8,599 bases of DNA from an uncultured Muribaculaceae bacterium (GCA_910576935.1 CAJTKG010000058.1:1-8599); one strand, 5' to 3'. Counted from the stretch's first letter, positions 1 to 7,909 are shown. The notes: generated by a model not told the origin, from the letters alone. Numbers and translations are program-made.

Positions 1-6
1 ATCATT

Positions 7-80
7 GCTTCAATAGCTCAGTCGGTTAGAGCATCTGACTGTTAATCAGAGGGTCGTTGGTTCGAGTCCATCTTGAAGCG
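7..80 (+). tRNA. tRNA-Asn (anticodon GTT)
   Basis: The 74-base cloverleaf is complete. The acceptor stem GCTTCAA (7-13) pairs perfectly with TTGAAGC (73-79) and G80 is the discriminator. The D stem is GCTC/GAGC (16-19 with 29-32). The anticodon stem TCTGA/TCAGA (34-38 with 46-50) encloses the loop CTGTTAA with anticodon GTT at 41-43, which reads asparagine codons AAC and AAT. The T loop TTCGAGT lies at 61-67. The T stem (56-60 with 68-72) has one T-T mismatch, 57 against 71, where the usual sequence would pair. CCA is not encoded (CAA follows position 80), so the end must be added by tRNA nucleotidyltransferase, as is common in Bacteroidota. Its promoter would lie left of the window. Confidence 0.96.
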
Positions 81-89
81 CAAACAACA

Positions 90-128
90 GAGGGTGTGTC
101 ATAAACAATGACGTGCCCTCATTTTTTA
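90..128 (+). terminator. Intrinsic terminator after tRNA-Asn
   Basis: GAGGG (90-94) pairs with CCCTC (116-120), and GTCAT (98-102) pairs with ATGAC (108-112) around a 5-base loop. The three positions between these blocks (95-97 with 113-115) can form U-G, G-U and U-G wobbles in RNA, giving a continuous stem of about 13 pairs. A run of six T (122-127) follows at once. The opposite strand has no matching T-run, so it should act mainly on rightward transcripts and separate the tRNA from murI. Confidence 0.88.
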
Positions 129-150
129 TATTGGTAAGCAACTCTCTAAT

Positions 151-990
151 ATGAACGAAAAGACTACAGCCGCCGCAGGGCCTATCGGCGTCTTTGACTC
201 GGGCTACGGCGGCCTGACGATACTCTCGGAGATCAGACGCGCTCTGCCGGACTACGATTATGTCTATCTGGGCGACAATGCCCGTGCGCCCTACGGCTCA
301 CGCTCGTTCGATCTTGTATATAAGTTTACGCTCGATGCCGTGCGACACCTGTTCGACCTGGGTTGTCCGTTGGTGATACTTGCCTGCAACACGGCTTCGG
401 CCAAGGCTCTGAGGTCGATACAACAACGCGATCTGCCACAGATCGACCCGTCGCGGCGTGTGCTCGGTGTCATCCGCCCGACTGTCGAGAAGATCGGCAG
501 CCTGACCCACAACGGTCACATCGGTCTTTTCGGTACACCGGGGACAGTGGCCTCGGGCTCATATGACATAGAGATATCCAAAGTCAATCCCGATTTTAAA
601 TTCAGTTCGCACGCCTGCCCGATGTGGGTGCCGCTGGTCGAGAACCGTGAGTCTGACCGCCCGGGAGCGGATTATTTCGTCAGGCAAGAAGTCGAAGCCC
701 TCTTAGGCAAAGATCCCGCGATCGACACCGTAATACTCGGTTGCACACATTACCCCCTGCTCTATAACAAGATACGTCAATATACTCCGGCCCGAGTCTC
801 GGTTGTATGTCAGGGCGAAATCGTTGCCGACAGTTTGCGCGACTATCTGTCGCGTCACGGCGAGATGGAACGGCGTCTGACCCGCGGGGGCACGGCGCGT
901 TTCCTCACTACCGAGTCGGCAGACAAATTCTCATCACTGGCGTCGCTCTTCCTCGGCCACGATGTGGCCGCCGAGCGCGTCGAACTATAA
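151..990 (+). CDS. murI: Glutamate racemase
   Basis: This 279-residue protein is a glutamate racemase, the cytoplasmic cofactor-independent enzyme that interconverts L- and D-glutamate to supply D-glutamate for the peptidoglycan stem peptide. The length is normal for the family. The N-terminal signature FDSGYGGL carries Asp16 and Ser17. The two catalytic cysteines sit in their standard contexts, Cys79 in LACNTAS and Cys198 in ILGCTHYPLL with His200 nearby. GDNARAPYG (41-49) is the conserved substrate-side loop. The ATG at 151 is the first start after the tRNA terminator and leaves about 9 residues before the conserved strand. No Shine-Dalgarno is seen, as usual in Bacteroidota. I see no clear promoter in the 22 bases after the terminator, so expression may depend on read-through or a weak start. 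The TPM gene follows after 13 bases, probably in the same transcript. Confidence 0.97.
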   Translation: MNEKTTAAAGPIGVFDSGYGGLTILSEIRRALPDYDYVYLGDNARAPYGSRSFDLVYKFTLDAVRHLFDLGCPLVILACNTASAKALRSIQQRDLPQIDPSRRVLGVIRPTVEKIGSLTHNGHIGLFGTPGTVASGSYDIEISKVNPDFKFSSHACPMWVPLVENRESDRPGADYFVRQEVEALLGKDPAIDTVILGCTHYPLLYNKIRQYTPARVSVVCQGEIVADSLRDYLSRHGEMERRLTRGGTARFLTTESADKFSSLASLFLGHDVAAERVEL

Positions 991-1003
991 AACTCACACA
1001 CGA

Positions 1004-2242
1004 ATGACACGATACTTTCTCATAATAATTGCATTGCTCGCGGTCATCGGCGCCGAAGGCCGCACCTACAGCATCGACGAAATACCTAACGTACAGGTAG
1101 CCGACCACACGCGCCACCTCTCTGACCCCGACGCCATACTCACCGCAGCGGCACGCACCGAAATCGACTCGACCCTGAGCAGAGTGCGCCGCGCGACGTC
1201 GGCCGAAGTGGCGGCTGTCATTGTCGGAGACATCGACGACGATATAGACAACTTCGCCACCCGGCTCTATAACAGCTGGGGAATCGGCAAGAAAGATAAC
1301 AACAACGGGGTGTTGATCCTCGTTGCGCGCGACGCGCGAAAAGCCGTAATCCGCACTGGACGCGGCTCTGAAGGTGTTCTGCCCGACATCGTCTGTGCCC
1401 GCATAATGCGCGAGAAGATGTTTCCGGCGTTTCGCGAGGGCGACTACGACCGCGGCATGGTCGAGACCGTCAACGCCGTGGCCGATGTAATCACCGACCC
1501 CGACGCGGCGGCCGAGTTGCAATCGCGGCTCAAAGACAACTATCGCCGCGACGATGTCAATCCCTTCAGGCTTTACGTCTTTTTCTGCGTCGTGCTCGCT
1601 CTGTCGTGTCTCGCGGCGTTGATGCTGAAAATCCACAGCCTGCGTGATAAATCGCCATACGACAAATATACCGCCCTCGAAGGCTGGAAAGCGCCGCTGC
1701 TCATCGCCACGGCCGGCGGCATGCTGATGCCGCTCATCGCGTCGCTTCCGTTGCTTCTGCTTCTGAGATATTGGCGCAACCGCCCGCGCAAATGCCCCAA
1801 CTGCGGTCACAGCATGATAAAAATCGACGAAGTCCATGACAACGACTACCTAACCCCGGCCCAAGATGCAGAAGAGCGCATCGGCTCGGTCGACTACGAT
1901 GTCTGGACCTGTCCCGAGTGCAACGAGACGGATATCTTTCCCTTCGTCAACAAGAGTATGCCGATGACGGTGTGCGAGAAATGCCACGCCCGCACGGCGC
2001 GCCTGACAGCCGACCGTATCCTTGTGCAGCCCACTACTGCCCGCGAAGGGGTCGGCTGTAAAGACTACACCTGCGTCAACTGTCATCATATCATGAGCCG
2101 CAGATATCCTATAGCCAAACTGCCGCCGGTCATCATCGCTCCCATCGGCGGCGGCAAAGGCGGAGGCTTTGGCGGGGGAAGCTTCGGTGGTGGATTCGGC
2201 GGCGGTATCACCGGCGGCGGCGGCTCGTCAGGCGGCTGGTAA
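1004..2242 (+). CDS. TPM-domain membrane protein with zinc-ribbon CxxC pairs and Gly-rich tail (YgcG family)
   Basis: This 412-residue envelope protein has a signal peptide or anchor (1-18, MTRYFLIIIALLAVIGAEG) and a TPM domain (about 30-170). The domain includes VNDxx-like VADHTRHLSD, the NNNGVLILVARD strand (99-110) and RTGRGSEGVLPD (117-128). Two hydrophobic spans follow, about 188-209 and 229-255. Four CxxC pairs come next: CPNC 264, CPEC 303, CEKC 324 and CVNC 357, probably two zinc ribbons. The tail (382-412) is almost all glycine with Phe and Ser and ends in GGW. A TPM domain with a Gly-rich C-terminus is typical of YgcG-like proteins; TPM proteins such as Psb32/TLP18.3 act in membrane protein quality control or as weak phosphatases, but the function here is unproven. 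The ATG at 1004 is preferred over the in-frame ATG at 962, because that one lies inside murI and would spoil the signal peptide. The stop is 2 bases from the stop of the convergent flippase gene. Confidence 0.85.
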   Translation: MTRYFLIIIALLAVIGAEGRTYSIDEIPNVQVADHTRHLSDPDAILTAAARTEIDSTLSRVRRATSAEVAAVIVGDIDDDIDNFATRLYNSWGIGKKDNNNGVLILVARDARKAVIRTGRGSEGVLPDIVCARIMREKMFPAFREGDYDRGMVETVNAVADVITDPDAAAELQSRLKDNYRRDDVNPFRLYVFFCVVLALSCLAALMLKIHSLRDKSPYDKYTALEGWKAPLLIATAGGMLMPLIASLPLLLLLRYWRNRPRKCPNCGHSMIKIDEVHDNDYLTPAQDAEERIGSVDYDVWTCPECNETDIFPFVNKSMPMTVCEKCHARTARLTADRILVQPTTAREGVGCKDYTCVNCHHIMSRRYPIAKLPPVIIAPIGGGKGGGFGGGSFGGGFGGGITGGGGSSGGW

Positions 2243-2244
2243 GG

Positions 2245-3684
2245 TCAGGCCGAAATACGGCGCAGGCGACGCAGCGACACGGGCAGCAGCCACGGCAGGA
2301 TGACGACGGCAGGCAGCCACCAGCCTACGAGAGCTTTCATGACGGCGGCAACGCCGACAACAATCGCAGCACCAACGGCAAGCCGTACAGTCAGCGCTTT
2401 GACAGTCATGCCATAGCGCCAACGGCATACCGCAGCCGTCATGGCGGCATAGAATGTATACCAGACGAGATAGGCCACGCCGAGACCAAGGAAGCCAAAC
2501 AACTCATATGCGACGATATTCGCCGTCAAACCGAAGAGGCAGCTTATTCCCTCGACTATGATATAGGCCTTGCCGTCGCCGCGGGCAAGCATGGCGAAAG
2601 AGAAACAGACCGACACACCTCTGAAAACCGCACCGACAACAGCAACGGCAACATAAGGCACAACAGCCTCGAAACGCGAGCTGTAGAGTAGCCTGACGAA
2701 GAAATCCGAGCAGCATTCAAACACAACAAGCATCGGCACGATGACCCACAGCAGGAGCACCACCTCATGGTTGACGGTCACAGACATGCGCCACAGAGAT
2801 TTGACGCGTGCGGCCAAACGTGGATAATATTCGAGCGACACCGCAGTGAAAATAAAGCCTATATACGACGACACCAATGTGTTGCCGGCCTGATAGACGC
2901 CGAGCTCTTCGGTCGACACCGTGCGATTTAGATAGACCGAGAAGATATACTGTATGACAATCATAAAGAGGTTGGCGAATGTGATATAGGCGCCGAACTT
3001 CAGAAATCCCCGTCCCAGACTGAACGCCTGCGACAATGTCGGATGCGGCAGTTGCGGTATAAGCCGGCGCATCTCGTAACGGTAAACCGCCATGCCCGTA
3101 AACTTGTAGATCATCAACACCGGCACTATCGCCGCAAGCCCCCACAGCCAATAGGACGGTATAGCAAGCGCCGTCGCGACGACACCGCCGGCAAGACGCC
3201 CGCGTGCAAGCTCTTTAAGCATTCCGAGCCCCTGTAACACGGCCATATAGGCATTCGACATGCCGAGGGCCACAATGAGCGTCGACAGCAGAACAAACTG
3301 CATCGTGTAATCCCCGTTGCCGAAAGAAATTTGGCTGAACACAGGCGCGAGCGCTGCCATAACCGCCACGCCTGTGAGACCGAGCCACACCCCCCAGCGC
3401 AGCACCACGGCAGCCATCATCATACGTGCGTCAGAATCTTCGGCAGCCGAGATGTCGCGCACCGAACTCTGGCGCAGGTTGAGCTGCGTCGACGACGACA
3501 CCAGCTCGCTCGTGTTATCGAAGAGTGCATTGAGGCCCACACCCGCAGGACCGACCCAGACAGACAGCAGTTTGGTACGCACGACCGAGCATATTATATT
3601 GACAGCCTGGACGCTGCCGAACACACCCAAGGCCTTCAGCACACGGGCCGAGACAGTGCGGCTGAATCTGCGTCGGGCATCCAT
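2245..3684 (-). CDS. Wzx/O-antigen translocase-type polysaccharide flippase
   Basis: This 479-residue protein is made largely of hydrophobic segments, about 12-14 by eye (for example near 92-112, 127-150, 165-200, 230-255, 308-332, 341-363, 375-420 and 434-471). That pattern fits the MVF/MATE-like oligosaccharide flippases, which move undecaprenyl-linked sugars across the inner membrane. The segment LGVYQAGNTLVSSYIGFIFT, followed by EYYPRLA (261-291), resembles the signature region of WzxE and O-antigen translocases. The N-terminal part with RTKLLSVWVGPAGVG (36-50) is also family-typical. The ATG at 3684 is 2 bases after the EnvC-like stop and is preferred to a TTG at 3699 that would add MGQIG and overlap that gene. 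It is the last gene of the minus-strand operon. No glycosyltransferases lie beside it, so it is probably not part of a capsule locus, and its glycan substrate is unknown. Confidence 0.85.
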   Translation of the reverse strand: MDARRRFSRTVSARVLKALGVFGSVQAVNIICSVVRTKLLSVWVGPAGVGLNALFDNTSELVSSSTQLNLRQSSVRDISAAEDSDARMMMAAVVLRWGVWLGLTGVAVMAALAPVFSQISFGNGDYTMQFVLLSTLIVALGMSNAYMAVLQGLGMLKELARGRLAGGVVATALAIPSYWLWGLAAIVPVLMIYKFTGMAVYRYEMRRLIPQLPHPTLSQAFSLGRGFLKFGAYITFANLFMIVIQYIFSVYLNRTVSTEELGVYQAGNTLVSSYIGFIFTAVSLEYYPRLAARVKSLWRMSVTVNHEVVLLLWVIVPMLVVFECCSDFFVRLLYSSRFEAVVPYVAVAVVGAVFRGVSVCFSFAMLARGDGKAYIIVEGISCLFGLTANIVAYELFGFLGLGVAYLVWYTFYAAMTAAVCRWRYGMTVKALTVRLAVGAAIVVGVAAVMKALVGWWLPAVVILPWLLPVSLRRLRRISA

Positions 3685-3686
3685 GC

Positions 3687-5129
3687 CTATCTGACCCAAT
3701 CGGTCGGATTAAGTTTCTCACGCTCGCGACGCACCTCGAAGTGCAATATCGTGCGGTTGTCGTCATCGGCGTCGGTATATATCGAGCCGAGTGCCTGACC
3801 CGCTTTGACCTTGTCGCCTTTCTTCACAGCGAGACGGTCGATGCCGGCGTAGACTGTCAGATATGAGCCGTGACGCAGCATCACGACGTTATGATAGCCA
3901 TTTACACGAAAAACCGACGACACCTCACCGTCGAAGACAGCCCGCGCCTTCGCTCCGGCAGGCACTTCGATGTCTATGCCGCTGTTATTGACTTCGACGC
4001 GCGACAGGTCGGGGTGACTCGTGCGGCCAAAGATTCCAACGATCTTATACTGACCGGCAACGGGGAAAAGCAGACGTCCTTTGTTATCGGCAAAACTGCC
4101 CGTAAGCTTTCTGTCGGCCTCGGCCATGGCATCGAAATCAGACTGTTTTTTCTGTTGTGGCACAACCTGTTCGACAGGTTTGACAGGCTTTTTATCGTCT
4201 TTGGCGACAGGCTTGGTCTTTTCCACGGGCGATTTATCTTTGGCCGTATCCGCGGCGACAGCTTTTTTGCGAGCCGCTTCATCACGCGCCTTACGCTCGG
4301 CCTCTTCACGCGCCTTGCGGGCTTCCTCGGCCTTGCGGGCTTCGGCAGCTTTGCGGGCTTCTTCGGCTTTTCGCGCTTCTTCGGCGCGGCGTGCCTCCTC
4401 GGCTATTATGCGGTCGAGCTCGTCGTCGAGAGCCTGCATGCGCCGTTTGTTTTCAGCGAGCACATTTTTCAGTGACTTGCCTTGACGGCGCAATGACGAA
4501 ACGATTTCTTCGGTGCGGCCGCGGTCGGTTTCGAGAGTTTTTTGCGACGCCGCCAGTTGAGCCAGCGCCGAGGCACGGTCGCGACGCAACCCCTCGAGGG
4601 TCGTGCGACGCTGCTCAAGCTCTGCTTTCCGACCGGCAATCTGACCGGCTTTGGTCTTCTGCCATCGGTCGAGTTGTCTGAGATATCTGACGCGGCGATA
4701 TGCCTGATTGAACGACTCAGATGAAAACACAAACATAAAATCGTTCATGGCCTGACGGCGACGGCGTATGTCGCTCAAAGTGCGGCCGTATGAAGTTTTA
4801 AGAGCGGCAAGGCTGCTTTCGAGAAGCGTTATGCTGTCGCCGACAGTTTTGAGTCGGCGGTCGAGAGTGGCAATGCGAACTTTAAGAGCCTCTATATCAC
4901 GGCTCCGACTATCTATTTCGGCAGAGAGCGAATTGAGGCGGTTGAGCTGACGCCGTGTTTCTTTGTCGTTCTGAGTGATATCGTTCTTAGCTTTTTCTAT
5001 AGCCTTGGCGGTGGCGCGTTGCTCCTGTTTGACCGATTTTGCATTGCGCCGACTACCGCGCCGGGCATCGGCGCCGGCAGGTGTCAGCACGAGCATCACG
5101 ACAACTAAGATATATATTATATGTTTCAT
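3687..5129 (-). CDS. EnvC-like murein hydrolase activator: coiled coil plus degenerate LytM (M23) domain
   Basis: This 480-residue periplasmic protein has a signal peptide (1-22, ending PAGADA), a long charged coiled coil (about 32-290), a Lys/Pro/Val linker (290-330) and a C-terminal LytM domain (about 350-480, LLFPVAGQYKIVG to NPTDWVR). This is the layout of EnvC, whose LytM domain does not cut peptidoglycan but activates cell-separation amidases. Metal and catalytic positions are mostly lost here too. The HxxxD motif reads NSGID (Asn382, Asp386 kept), the usual YAHL reads YAGI (Gly429), and HxH reads ILH (Ile461, His463 kept). The N-terminal coiled coil carries a hexad repeat, annotated separately. 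The ATG at 5129 starts the signal peptide directly and lies 33 bases after the DUF4292 stop. Activation of an amidase is inferred from this layout; a true endopeptidase is unlikely. Confidence 0.88.
   Translation of the reverse strand: MKHIIYILVVVMLVLTPAGADARRGSRRNAKSVKQEQRATAKAIEKAKNDITQNDKETRRQLNRLNSLSAEIDSRSRDIEALKVRIATLDRRLKTVGDSITLLESSLAALKTSYGRTLSDIRRRRQAMNDFMFVFSSESFNQAYRRVRYLRQLDRWQKTKAGQIAGRKAELEQRRTTLEGLRRDRASALAQLAASQKTLETDRGRTEEIVSSLRRQGKSLKNVLAENKRRMQALDDELDRIIAEEARRAEEARKAEEARKAAEARKAEEARKAREEAERKARDEAARKKAVAADTAKDKSPVEKTKPVAKDDKKPVKPVEQVVPQQKKQSDFDAMAEADRKLTGSFADNKGRLLFPVAGQYKIVGIFGRTSHPDLSRVEVNNSGIDIEVPAGAKARAVFDGEVSSVFRVNGYHNVVMLRHGSYLTVYAGIDRLAVKKGDKVKAGQALGSIYTDADDDNRTILHFEVRREREKLNPTDWVR
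4308..4397 (-). repeat. 18-bp tandem repeat coding for EARKAE hexads
   Basis: Five in-frame copies of an 18-base unit code for residues 245-274 of the EnvC-like protein: EARRAE, EARKAE, EARKAA, EARKAE and EARKAR. The copies are near identical at the DNA level on the plus strand (GCGGGCTTC followed by CTCGGCCTT, GGCAGCTTT or TTCGGCTTT). The repeat extends the coiled coil without changing frame. Copy number could vary between strains by slippage or recombination. Confidence 0.85.
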
Positions 5130-5162
5130 CCGATTGGTTTATTCCACATTCTGCGAGAAGCG

Positions 5163-6026
5163 TCAGTTGTTGCCAAGCATCTTTATTATTTTATTGAAGT
5201 CAAGGCGGGTATAGCCCCGAGGTTTTTTCCATCGCGTCTCGGCACCGCTGTTCCACTGCGCTTTCGAGAGCGACCAGTCGAGACCGGCCTTCACCTTACG
5301 TTTGCCATAGACGGCGTCGACGGTTATGCCGGAGGCTACAGAACCTACAGCCGTTTCCAAGGCAGGAGTATAGACACAGTCGAGCGCTGCGCGACCGGCG
5401 GCATCGACCGTGAGAGACCTGAGCGACGGCTGCCGGCTGTCGGTGACATTGAAGACCCATGTAAAATTTTTCCGGTTCCTGACAGGCGTCATGGCTATAA
5501 GGCCGTCGGCAGCGTCGAGTTTGAAACGCTTGACCGTCGCGACGCCGAGAGTGCCCTCGCCGCTGACAAAAACTCGTCCGAGTATCGCGTTCTGTATGTC
5601 GCCGAGCGTCAGACCCGTCGCACGGCTGACGTGCGACATCGGCTCGGCAAGCATTATCTTATGAAGTTTCTCGTATATGAAAACCGAGTCGCGGTCGATA
5701 TATATACCGCCTGCCTCGAAGCCCAGAACTCTCAATGAAATATAAATCTCTTTGTCACGCACCATCACAGCCTTGCCCGAGACACTCAGGTATTTAGGCT
5801 CGAGCAGATTTACTTTTACAGGCATCGACACATCAGCCCACTCGCCGTATCCTTCGGCGAGTGTTGTTATTACGGAAACCGGCGACGCCACGGGGGCGAC
5901 CTCGATGGCATCGGTTCCGCGATTATTGTTGTCGGCGGCTTTTTTAGACGAACTGCATCCGCCAAATACTGCGGCGGCAACGACAGCGACAGCAGCCCAG
6001 GGGGCAATATGTTTCTTTGTCATCAT
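5163..6026 (-). CDS. DUF4292 family lipoprotein
   Basis: This 287-residue protein starts with a lipoprotein signal: MMTKK, a hydrophobic core (about 9-21), and the lipobox FGGC with Cys24 followed by SSSKK. The mature chain has a short low-complexity linker (about 28-48) and then a beta-rich domain. VKVNLLEPKYLSVSGKAVMV, IYISLRVLGFEAGGIYIDRD and VFIYEKLHKIML (about 71-126) match the DUF4292 pattern, a LolA/LolB-like fold with alternating strands found in Bacteroidota. The function is not established; a role in handling lipid or lipoprotein at the outer membrane is only a fold-based guess. The start at 6026 overlaps the TGA of the TPR gene as ATGA (6023-6026), which suggests translational coupling. 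A second ATG at 6023 would drop one residue. It sits between the TPR protein and the EnvC-like protein, an arrangement I recall from other Bacteroidota genomes. Confidence 0.84.
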   Translation of the reverse strand: MMTKKHIAPWAAVAVVAAAVFGGCSSSKKAADNNNRGTDAIEVAPVASPVSVITTLAEGYGEWADVSMPVKVNLLEPKYLSVSGKAVMVRDKEIYISLRVLGFEAGGIYIDRDSVFIYEKLHKIMLAEPMSHVSRATGLTLGDIQNAILGRVFVSGEGTLGVATVKRFKLDAADGLIAMTPVRNRKNFTWVFNVTDSRQPSLRSLTVDAAGRAALDCVYTPALETAVGSVASGITVDAVYGKRKVKAGLDWSLSKAQWNSGAETRWKKPRGYTRLDFNKIIKMLGNN

Positions 6027-7909
6027 TTTCTTTTCTTGACATTAGCGATTTTTTCTTTCAGCACGGCATTGCTGGGGTCGAGTTCAAGAGCCTTCTCCCA
6101 AAATCGCAGAGCGCGGTCACGGTCACCGATGCGGTTATAGATCTCTCCGGCATGGTCATAGACCTCGGATGAAGCTTCGGCTGCCACGACCGGTTCGACG
6201 ACGTCCTCGACAAGAACCGTGTCGGGCACGACGACTTCGGCAATCGAATCGATTACGGCATCGACCGAATCTTCTTCCATATCAAAATCCACGCGGTCGA
6301 TAGCACGGTCGATATAGCGGCGCGCCGTTTCAAGATCGCCTTTTTTGAACGCTATCCAGGCATATGTATCTATTACCGAGATATTGTCAGGCTCATGGCG
6401 AATAGCTGTTCTGATATATTGTTCGGCGACATCGAGAAGAGTGTCGGTGTCGGCATAATAATAAGCCACATTATTGAGAGCCATGTAATTGAACGGGTTG
6501 GCAGCTACGGCCCGTTCATAGGCGGCAAGACCGTCGGCACGACGACCGGCTGCATTTAGCATGTCGCCTTTGGTCGAGTAATATTGCGACAGATCTTCGT
6601 TGTCGGTTATGGCGGCGGTGTCGAAAGCACTGATGACATCGACGGCACGGTCATACTGTTTGTCAAGATAATATATGCTCGCCTCGGCCGTAGTCATCTG
6701 CAGGTCGTCGGGAAATCGGTGACGCGCCTCGTCGAGCACCGAAGCCGCACGCGACAGGCTGTCGACCGAAACAAAGAGCTGGGCCGTGCCGAGCCAGTCC
6801 TCACGGTTGCCGCCGTCGAGATCTACGGCATATAACATCTGCTCGCCTGCACGATAGCGTTGACCGGTGGCGGCAAGATAGTCGGCATAAAGCCGATGGA
6901 CGTCATATTCGCCGGGGTTCACATCAAGAATGACGTCGAAGATCTCGTCGGCACGCGAACGTTTGAGCGAGTCCTTGAGCTGCATGATTACGTAGGAGTG
7001 TACAAGGTCGAGTTTGGTCTTGACTTCGAGATCCTGACTTTTTATGGCGCGGTATACCTCTTTGTCGAAAGTAGCGCTGTCGCCGCGCTGGAGATATAGA
7101 TTGGCCCGCATAAGTATAGCCTGACCGTTGGCTGAATCGAGACGACAGGCCGTGTCAAAATATTTCAGGGCCGAGTCGGGCATCCCGAACGAACGGTATA
7201 TCTCGCCGATCTGCATGCTTGTCTCCGAACTGCCGGGCGACTCACGGTAGAGATGCGACAACTCACCGACGATGGCGGCGGTGTCTTTTCTCACGGCATG
7301 GGCGCGGATGCGCGAGTTGGTGAGCACGATATTCGGGCCATAGGCCGTCTCGAGACTGTCATAGAGAGCCACGGCGCGGCCGAGATATGTCGTGTCGCCG
7401 CGCATGGCGGCGGCGAGACAGGCGTTTGCGAGCATATGTGTCGCCTCATTGCGACCGGGAAACTCGCGTCTGAGCATTTCGGCGACCTTGAGGTTATCGG
7501 CGAAGCGGTAGTGGCGCGAGGTCAGCGAGAAGAGTTCGGCACCCTTGAAATAATCATCGGGCTTGTGTGAGAAACTTTCCATCATCATCGCGAACCCTTC
7601 GGCAGTCTTGGCGCTGTCGACAGCCAGGAGCACCTGCAGCTCGCCTTTGAGCCATTTGAGGTGATTGTCAGACGGGTCGGCCGCATAAGCGGCATCAAGC
7701 AGCTCGCTGTAGAGATTATTGTCGGCCGCGTTGAATGCGTCAAGGCTCTGCATAAAAATATACGCAGCCTTGGCCTTTTGGGCCCGGTCGTCAATGTCAC
7801 GCAGACGGGCGCCCGAGGCAGGCCACCACAGACCGGCGAGCAACAGCGCCGCCATAAGCCCGAGCATCATTCTATGTAGGTTTGTTTTGGTCATTTTACT
7901 GTTTATCAT
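6023..7909 (-). CDS. Large secreted or periplasmic TPR protein
   Basis: This 628-residue protein has an N-terminal signal segment (hydrophobic 14-29, MLGLMAALLLAGLWWP, then ASGA) and repeated tetratricopeptide helix pairs along the rest. Clear TPR units include 229-260 (ETSMQIGEIYRSFGMPDSAL), 263-290, 440-471 (ending GLAAYERAVAANP), 475-508 (ending HEPDN), 511-540 and 582-613 (ending ALELDPSN). The protein is probably a scaffold for envelope proteins, but no partner can be read from the sequence. Residues 541-579 form a very acidic insert that splits the last two TPRs. The ATG at 7909 overlaps the dut stop as ATGA (7906-7909), so I take this start. An ATG at 7894 (MTKTNLHRMM) is also possible and keeps the signal peptide. 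An upstream start at 7969 is unlikely, since it would run 60 bases into dut. Confidence 0.83.
   Translation of the reverse strand: MINSKMTKTNLHRMMLGLMAALLLAGLWWPASGARLRDIDDRAQKAKAAYIFMQSLDAFNAADNNLYSELLDAAYAADPSDNHLKWLKGELQVLLAVDSAKTAEGFAMMMESFSHKPDDYFKGAELFSLTSRHYRFADNLKVAEMLRREFPGRNEATHMLANACLAAAMRGDTTYLGRAVALYDSLETAYGPNIVLTNSRIRAHAVRKDTAAIVGELSHLYRESPGSSETSMQIGEIYRSFGMPDSALKYFDTACRLDSANGQAILMRANLYLQRGDSATFDKEVYRAIKSQDLEVKTKLDLVHSYVIMQLKDSLKRSRADEIFDVILDVNPGEYDVHRLYADYLAATGQRYRAGEQMLYAVDLDGGNREDWLGTAQLFVSVDSLSRAASVLDEARHRFPDDLQMTTAEASIYYLDKQYDRAVDVISAFDTAAITDNEDLSQYYSTKGDMLNAAGRRADGLAAYERAVAANPFNYMALNNVAYYYADTDTLLDVAEQYIRTAIRHEPDNISVIDTYAWIAFKKGDLETARRYIDRAIDRVDFDMEEDSVDAVIDSIAEVVVPDTVLVEDVVEPVVAAEASSEVYDHAGEIYNRIGDRDRALRFWEKALELDPSNAVLKEKIANVKKRK

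Noticed and set aside
908..1837. Long minus-strand open frame of 309 codons opposite murI and the TPM gene
   Set aside because: It is antisense to two well-supported genes, has low-complexity Arg/His/Val composition with no recognisable domain, and arises because codon bias leaves few stops in that frame.
4308..4397. Could the short tandem repeat be a CRISPR array?
   Set aside because: The units are contiguous with no spacers, are in frame with a coding gene, and translate to a regular coiled-coil hexad.
3870..4475. Plus-strand open frame of 201 codons opposite the EnvC-like gene
   Set aside because: It is a mirror of the coiled-coil repeat, giving repeated Phe/Gly/Leu, and it lies wholly inside a well-supported gene.
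5121..5738. Plus-strand open frame of 205 codons opposite the DUF4292 gene
   Set aside because: No domain is recognisable, and the opposite strand has a convincing lipoprotein with coupled start and operon context.
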